From Amorphochlora amoebiformis (lineage: Eukaryota > Cercozoa > Chlorarachniophyceae): 64,000 nucleotides of DNA. A model generated the notes under the pieces. That model did no database searches, was not told the DNA's origin, and saw only the letters and a program-made list of their open reading frames with translations. A program made the position numbers and the translations under genes. The DNA lies in assembly GCA_054601695.1 (NCBI GenBank), contig BAAHQB010000005.1, positions 1,116,001 through 1,180,000 of the forward strand, in the 5' to 3' direction. This document shows, piece after piece, positions 50,869 through 64,000 of the stretch (the stretch's first letter is position 1; each line of letters begins with the position of its first letter).

Positions 50869-50964
50869 ATATATATATATATCTACATATATATATATAT
50901 ATATAAGCATATGTATAAATATATACATATAGACGTGCCACACGTACACACACATGTACATATG

Positions 50965-51011
<47 letters not shown>

Positions 51012-51212
51012 TGTAGAATATGTATGTAGTATACAGATACAAAAATATGTACATTAAGTATCCAATATGTACATATATTTCAATCTAGTTTAGTTTTTAT
51101 CTATATGACATACCGGACTTCCCCCCCTCCCAAGACACCTACACGCTAGAACCTACATATAAATAATCAAGTTATGTGTCCAAGTAATTACGAATATAAA
51201 ACAAAAATACAT

Positions 51213-51258
<46 letters not shown>

Positions 51259-51297
51259 AAATAAAAAAAAAAAAAAAAATTAGATTAATATGTTAAA

Positions 51298-51335
<38 letters not shown>

Positions 51336-51538
51336 GTATATACATATATATATAAATATATATTAACATATAAATGTATATATATAATACATAAATACAT
51401 ATATGTATATATTGATATATGTATATATATATATGTGTGTAAAAATATATTTCTACATACGTGTAAATACACATGCGCACACACAAACAAGCCCCCACAT
51501 ATATATATATATATATATATTTACATATATATATATAG

Positions 51539-51603
<65 letters not shown>

Positions 51604-51698
51604 TTACGTGTATAGTTAACACACGAACATACATACACATATGTATACATATACATGTAGATGTATATATATATATATATTATGTATATATATATATG

Positions 51699-51760
<62 letters not shown>

Positions 51761-52391
51761 GTATATATACATAATTTGAACCTCCAGATTATGTGTACAA
51801 GACACACACGTATCTTGATATCCCCCTGGAGGCGGATCGCCACCTCCCAAGGCCACTGAAACCTTACGCAGAGGCGACGATATAGAAACTTTAATCTGAT
51901 GTATTACGTGTAATTTGTATGTGCATTTATATGAAATTTATATATATATATATAAATATATAAGTATATATTATATTATACATGTGTGTATATCGTGCAG
52001 GAATCTATATGCACGAGACCTATAATATGTGTACAACTACATGTACATTATACACAAGCACGTGGACATATATTTCTACTATTTATATTATACACAGATA
52101 TGTATATGTGAATAGACAATTTGTACACATAGTTATATTGCTTAAAGCAACAATATAATTAGCATGAGGTGACACAGTTCGAAGAGCAGATAAGGTATAG
52201 TCGTATGTGTACTACAGATAGCTGGAGATCGCTGGAGATTCCGAAGATTCTTGGAGATGTCTCATCCGGTATACTCGGTAGTAACGGGGTTTCGAAGAGG
52301 CGTGACAAAGCGTGACGTCATGCCATATCACACAGTCAACCCACAGTACCCACCTTAAGTACACTCTTGTAACCCGGTCAATTTGTACTTT
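49229..52391. other. Region downstream of DUF155 gene: CTAG-rich spacer, CCCTAA array and unassigned exon-like islands
   Basis: 49229-49640 is a microsatellite-free, CTAG-rich spacer (GATCTACTAGATCTAATC, GTCTAGTACG, GTACTAG), like those at the other convergent boundaries. A (CCCTAA)n array follows at 49921-50041. Exon-like islands lie at about 50280-50365, 51105-51150 and 51785-51865. On the minus strand these can be joined in phase (segments GDIKIR, VLACRCLGRGGKS, DGNKIKTTVLVQHPRDRQPK), but the plus strand also offers open frames with an acceptor and stop near 51795-51890. I cannot decide the strand. Confidence 0.35.
49921..50041 (+). repeat. CCCTAA telomere-like array
   Basis: Nearly perfect (CCCTAA)n with a few CCCCAA, CCATAA and CCTAAT variants over about 120 bp, flanked by (TA)n. 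Arg/Val and Gly/Leu repeat frames over it are artefacts. Confidence 0.95.
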
Positions 52392-57605
<5,214 letters not shown>

Positions 57606-57630
57606 CTATTTATTAGCATGTAATGTGTAT

Positions 57631-57663
<33 letters not shown>

Positions 57664-57755
57664 GTACATGTATATCTATATTAATATATATGTATGTATC
57701 TGTATATATATACATATATATATATATGTATATATATATATACATATATATTGCA

Positions 57756-57787
<32 letters not shown>

Positions 57788-57924
57788 CATTTATATACAT
57801 ATACATATACATATGTATATGTTATTTATATGCGTATATGTATAATTTATTACAATGAAAATGTATTTGCTTTTGTACACACCTGTGCTTGTTCTAGCTA
57901 ATAATACCCGCGCAATACGTGTAC

Positions 57925-57958
<34 letters not shown>

Positions 57959-58013
57959 TATACATTTATATATATATATATATGTATATATATATAACTA
58001 ATATACTTATATG

Positions 58014-58090
<77 letters not shown>

Positions 58091-58095
58091 GTTGT
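57606..58095. other. Intergenic (TA)n-rich stretch downstream of the GH20 gene
   Basis: Mostly (TA)n with a short non-repetitive patch at 57845-57920. No supported coding sequence. It would contain the GH20 3' UTR and the promoter of any minus-strand gene downstream. Confidence 0.5.
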
Positions 58096-58262
58096 TCAAC
58101 AGAGTAACATGTTGCAATCGGGGTTAGTTCTGGCTTTTGGGTTACTTTGGGTTAAGGATAGGTGGGGTACTCTAATTCTTCGATGTAAGTCTTTCACGTT
58201 TCTAACGCCTTTCGATGACCATAATCGTTCGGCTATGCCTGCACCCCGGGGCCTGTTGTTAT

Positions 58263-58298
<36 letters not shown>

Positions 58299-58319
58299 AA
58301 ATTATAAATGTATACATAT

Positions 58320-58374
<55 letters not shown>

Positions 58375-58463
58375 CATATATATATATATATTATATAAAT
58401 GCATATATATATATATATATGCTTACATAAATATACATACATATATATATATACATATATATG

Positions 58464-58498
<35 letters not shown>

Positions 58499-58824
58499 AC
58501 ATGTATGTGTCTGTTTTTATCTGTAAATATGAATCCGTATAGATATTCAAAACAAAACATGTTGCTATCTCTTACATAATAGGTATACTAACATACCACA
58601 ATCTGGACTCAATGTTTGAACCAGTCACAAGCTCACTCCACATACAAGCCTCCCCCCCCACCACCTAAAGGTTGCATAAACCGTTACAGTACGCTCATCA
58701 TGCAATCTTTCGACCGAATTACTAAGGTTATCGTTTGGTAAAGGTTGCGCTGCGAGTCAGGCTATGGCTAGGCCTGTTGGAGCTAGGGAAACCATGAAAT
58801 TGTATATGTTTTTTAATGTATAAC

Positions 58825-58912
<88 letters not shown>

Positions 58913-59260
58913 ACATATATATGTAAAAACAGCGGTTAAAACAGTGGTCACAGTCACAACACAGCATAATAGAGTTAAGATTTTATGGATGGAGGAATGG
59001 TATTCGCACGATTTTCTCGTATGTTTCCGCAGTCTCTGCTAATGGATCCGCTAGGTAGTGCTCTGCCGTTGGCTTGAGTAAGTCCTGATATAAAACATAT
59101 ATGTATATATGTGTGTATATATATATATATATGTGTACATATATGAATATCTATGAATATATATATATATATATATTCATATAGATAGATAGAATATATA
59201 TTTACATATATATACGTATATTTATATATAATACTAAAGTACATATATACATTAATACAA

Positions 59261-59308
<48 letters not shown>

Positions 59309-59318
59309 ACATACATAG

Positions 59319-59377
<59 letters not shown>

Positions 59378-60188
59378 CGTATACATATGCATACACACAA
59401 AATGTGTATATATGTATATATAAATCATACATACACAAGAAGAAAATTCATAAAATCTTTCATTCTACACATGATCCTTAGGCATAACTAGAGACGGGAT
59501 GTTAAATTACGAGATAAAACCCTTCCGACCACAGGACTTTGATATTCTTTCGCTCGGCCTGTCGCCAGAGATTCTCAGGTCTCCATACCTAGGATTATGG
59601 TTAGGGATAGGATTAGGGTTAGGATTAGGGTTAGGATCAGATTATTCAGCATTCTTAGTCCGAGCCATTGGCTCGATTAGGGTTAGGGTTAGGATCAGGG
59701 GTTGGATTAGGGTTAGGGCAAGGATAAAGGTTGGTGTTGGTTGGGTTAGCATCCAGCTTTGACATACTTGAGCTATGGAGCCTTCAGGTAATGCATCTTC
59801 CACTAGCAGCTAGGGTTAGAGTCAGACTTTGATTTAGAGCGTGGAATAAGAGGATTAGATAGGGTTATGGTTACCGTTAGGAATAGATACCTCATCCCAA
59901 CCAACTAGCGTACGATTAAGATCTTGGAGCACCGAATTAATTTTGGCGAAGAATTTCTTTCTCATTTTTGCGGCGGCGTAAGTGTCAGAGTCGACTACCT
60001 ATTGGATTGAGGGTTTGGGGTTAGTCCATTAAGGTTGGAGGGTGTTAGAATAAGGGTGAAGTTTAGGATTTACTTCGTCGCCACCCAGGTGTAGATACTT
60101 GTCGGGGAAGACCTGGGGTTATATATGAGAGAGAATTCTTATATGTATATAATGTATATATATATATATATATATTGATATATATGAA

Positions 60189-60228
<40 letters not shown>

Positions 60229-60258
60229 GTATATATGTGTGTTTATATTTATATTTAT

Positions 60259-60292
<34 letters not shown>

Positions 60293-60310
60293 GTTATATG
60301 TATACATACA

Positions 60311-60350
<40 letters not shown>

Positions 60351-60446
60351 CATGAGTATATATAGATATGTATATATATTACCTGCATCTGCATGATATA
60401 TACATATATACACACGTACACACACACATATATATATATATATATA

Positions 60447-60483
<37 letters not shown>

Positions 60484-60564
60484 TACATATATACATGTGT
60501 AATGTATCTGTATACCCTTGAAACATCGCCAACGAGTTTAGAGACAAAGTCGAATACCTTGTAT

Positions 60565-60604
<40 letters not shown>

Positions 60605-60704
60605 AATTATATATATATAATATATATGTATATATACGTATATATATATGTATGTGTATATATACATGTATACATGTATATATATATATATACATATTCT
60701 TCAC

Positions 60705-60768
<64 letters not shown>

Positions 60769-60817
60769 CTCACATACCTCATGTCAAAGATACACATAAC
60801 ACATATACAAATATATC

Positions 60818-60869
<52 letters not shown>

Positions 60870-61094
60870 TGTTACAGGCATACGTATGTGTACACATACA
60901 ACCCTTTCTGCCTTAATGTCCACGATGTTCTCAAACACTCCAAATGCCCTCTCCAGGCCTTTCACTTTCCGCTCTTGTAAAACCGTATGTATAGGAAAAA
61001 TCATGCGAAGACTTTCTCATACGTGTATAAACTTTATAAATATATTGTATATGTACACGTATAATTTACATATATATATATGTATATGTATGTA

Positions 61095-61140
<46 letters not shown>

Positions 61141-61270
61141 AATATATTATATACATACATATATAATATATACATATTATATATATATTTATATGTGTAT
61201 ATATACATATTATATATATATATATGTGTATATATATATACATGTGTGTATATATATGTGTATATTTATA

Positions 61271-61303
<33 letters not shown>

Positions 61304-61308
61304 CGTGT

Positions 61309-61342
<34 letters not shown>

Positions 61343-61378
61343 ATGTATGTATATATACATACATATACACACACACAT

Positions 61379-61412
<34 letters not shown>

Positions 61413-61703
61413 CTACTAAATGCACATACATGTATACCTACACGAAATACGTCTAAAGTATTATGAACACGTCTAACCATTTCACCTGAATCTCCCCAAA
61501 GCTCCGGATATGCTACCAATAGCGCAGTCGCGTGGCCTTATAAGAGGGGTTATGTCATGCGTCGAGAAGAGGGTTGGAAATTAGGTTAGGATAGGGTTAG
61601 GATTGTTAGGATTTTGTTTAATAGCAGGGTTATATGCATTATTACATATTTTTTATAATATGTACATATATATGTGTTATATATAAATACATATATATAT
61701 ATA

Positions 61704-61786
<83 letters not shown>

Positions 61787-62044
61787 CTTGCCAGGAACGT
61801 CAATTTCGGGGACAATGCGTACTCCACGGTCTGCTGCATATCTGACCTATGCATATTTGTGTATTTGTACTGATGTATGTTTGTACCTATATCTATATTA
61901 TATGTTATAAGTGTGTACATACATCCTTACTCCAATATGTACATATGACATGTAGTGTACAATAGTCTCTGACACAGCTATGGATGTACAAACATACACT
62001 TACATATATTCACGCCATAGATGTACATATTGATACGTAAATAA

Positions 62045-62079
<35 letters not shown>

Positions 62080-62189
62080 TATATGTGTATATCTAATATA
62101 TATATATATATATATATACATATATAATATATGTATATATTTCTACATATATAAATATATTGTGTATTCATATGTGCATACATTAATAC

Positions 62190-62257
<68 letters not shown>

Positions 62258-62417
62258 CTATAATATACAAGAATACATGTGTGAAAGTGTATAATATACA
62301 AGTATTTACCAGTGCTTTTAGCTGTCTACTCGTGTAATAGTGGCCGTCGGAGGAATTGAGGCTTACAAGCTTGGGAAAACTAGGACTCTCCATCCTAAAG
62401 CCCTGATAAATGTTTAC

Positions 62418-62510
<93 letters not shown>

Positions 62511-62516
62511 CATATA

Positions 62517-62553
<37 letters not shown>

Positions 62554-62644
62554 TATATATGGACATGTATTTGCATATTTGACATGTATCATACTCTTAT
62601 GATATATATATATATAAATAAATAAATGAATATATATTTATGTA

Positions 62645-62703
<59 letters not shown>

Positions 62704-63143
62704 ATATGTATACGTATATGTATATATATATATATATGTATACATACATATATACATATATGTATATATATATATAATATATATATATATATTATATATA
62801 TATATATATATTATATATAATATATACCTATATATATATATTTACATATATGTATATACATTATATATATGTCATCTTATATGCATATATTATATTATAT
62901 ATGTACTGTAATAGTATATTATATGATATGATCTGTATTGCATTATATTAGATTGTATTTTACACATACGTATGCATCACTTTACCTGGTCATCAGACAG
63001 GTGTAGATGAACTGTATTTAACCTATGAATTATATTTATATATATAATTTATGTATATTTATGTGTGTATATATAAGTCGTTATATATATATATATATCT
63101 TTACATATATATATATAGGTTTATATATATATATATTATATAT

Positions 63144-63175
<32 letters not shown>

Positions 63176-63340
63176 GTTGTATACGTATAAATATATAGGA
63201 ATATATATATATATATATATATAGTATATTTATATATATATACACATACATATTTATATATTTATACATATGTACATATAAATAATACATACATGTATAC
63301 ATATATATACACACATCACATATGTATATATATATATGTG

Positions 63341-63373
<33 letters not shown>

Positions 63374-63433
63374 GTAAGTTATGTAGATTGATGATAATAC
63401 ACTGATATGTCAAGGTTCCTTTATATATATATT

Positions 63434-63476
<43 letters not shown>

Positions 63477-63715
63477 GTAGGTATATATACATTATATATT
63501 TATGTGTATATGTTTCTGTACTTGTACATATATGTATATATATATTTATATATATATTACACACACATAGTATATATATAAATACAAATATTTATACACA
63601 TACACACACACACACACATATATATATGTATATATATATGTATATATATATATATATATATACATATACATGTATATATATATATTTACATTTATAAATA
63701 TACTATGTGTGTGTA

Positions 63716-63802
<87 letters not shown>

Positions 63803-64000
63803 CAATATCTCCATATTACTTGACAGTTGCACAGGCGTTAATAATACGAGGAAGGATATCCACGTCCATGAAATGTCGCCTTGAATTAGTGTTGGGGTTG
63901 GGGTTGGATCCCATTGAGTTGATGTGGGTCAAGTGCAGCGTATATGTCTACATGTGTATTATTTTCATTCATGTTATATCTTACACAGTATCGACAAGGA
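58096..64000 (-). CDS. GH20 beta-N-acetylhexosaminidase, 3' part (at least 14 exons); 5' end off the right edge
   Basis: Removes terminal beta-linked GlcNAc/GalNAc, usually in lysosome/vacuole or secreted. Exons in transcript order: 64000-63985, 63879-63820, 63011-62986, 62402-62310, 61846-61792, 61536-61486, 60973-60903, 60557-60516, 60112-60074, 59998-59891, 59573-59511, 59084-59010, 58664-58597, 58252-58096. GH20 landmarks in order: [71 protein letters not shown], containing the catalytic Asp-Glu pair; [48 protein letters not shown] follows at 58096-58098. Phases agree except between 63820 and 63011, where a micro-exon of length 2 mod 3 (about 11 nt, for the usual K-Y/F-N-x-x) is missing from my model. 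The intron after 61792 has a GC donor. The C-terminal tail after the ERLW motif is unlike animal Hex. Confidence 0.94.
59590..59890 (+). repeat. TTAGGG repeat cluster in a GH20 intron
   Basis: GGATTAGGGTTAGGATTAGG and related units, on both sides of copy 3 of the dispersed repeat. CCCTAA is on the sense strand of the gene. Confidence 0.85.
59631..59680 (+). repeat. Dispersed 50-bp repeat, copy 3
   Basis: Shares the first 20 bases with the copies at 15641 and 38381, then ATTCTTAGTCCGAG and CCATTGGCTCGATTAG. It is slightly shorter than copy 1 but shares the CATTG.CTCG end with it. Confidence 0.88.

Overview
This window is nuclear DNA from a eukaryotic alga with a secondary (complex) plastid. 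Four things point that way. Genes are split by spliceosomal GT-AG and a few GC-AG introns. Two genes encode plastid proteins, an enoyl-ACP reductase and a PsbP-domain protein, and both carry a hydrophobic signal-like segment followed by a transit-like stretch. Telomere-type TTAGGG/CCCTAA repeats are scattered through introns. There is no operon structure. I cannot name the lineage: haptophyte, stramenopile, cryptophyte and chlorarachniophyte all remain possible. Most of the sequence by length is (TA)n microsatellite and its degenerate forms. The long Tyr/Ile-rich reading frames are translations of those repeats and are not genes.

Reading the non-repetitive islands and joining them at splice sites with consistent phase gives seven recognisable multi-exon genes. 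From the left: the 5' part of plastid enoyl-ACP reductase (minus, runs off the left edge); a PsbP-domain protein (plus, 3416-10876); an SLC52-like riboflavin transporter (minus, 12869-25844, 18 exons, 463 aa); a SNF1/CIPK-like protein kinase (plus, 26654-35840, about 21 exons); the nucleoporin aladin (minus, 36154-44580, 17 exons, 527 aa); a DUF155/RMD1-RMND1 family protein (plus, 44638-49228, 9 exons, 357 aa); and a GH20 beta-N-acetylhexosaminidase (minus, 58096 to beyond the right edge). Between the last two, 49.6-57.6 kb holds low-confidence minus-strand exons of one or two unrecognised genes.

Layout alternates strictly between divergent and convergent neighbours. The divergent pairs are FabI/PsbP, SLC52/kinase and aladin/DUF155, with only 57 bp between the last two start codons. 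The convergent boundaries (PsbP/SLC52, kinase/aladin, and downstream of DUF155) carry a distinct, microsatellite-poor spacer rich in CTAG and other short palindromes.

Introns are the striking part. They are filled with (TA)n, which contains neither GT nor AG on either strand, plus pyrimidine tracts and telomere-like repeats lying mostly CCCTAA-sense to transcription. Three introns in three genes share the same 50-bp element next to telomere-like repeats. No CRISPR, rRNA, tRNA or intact transposon was recognised.
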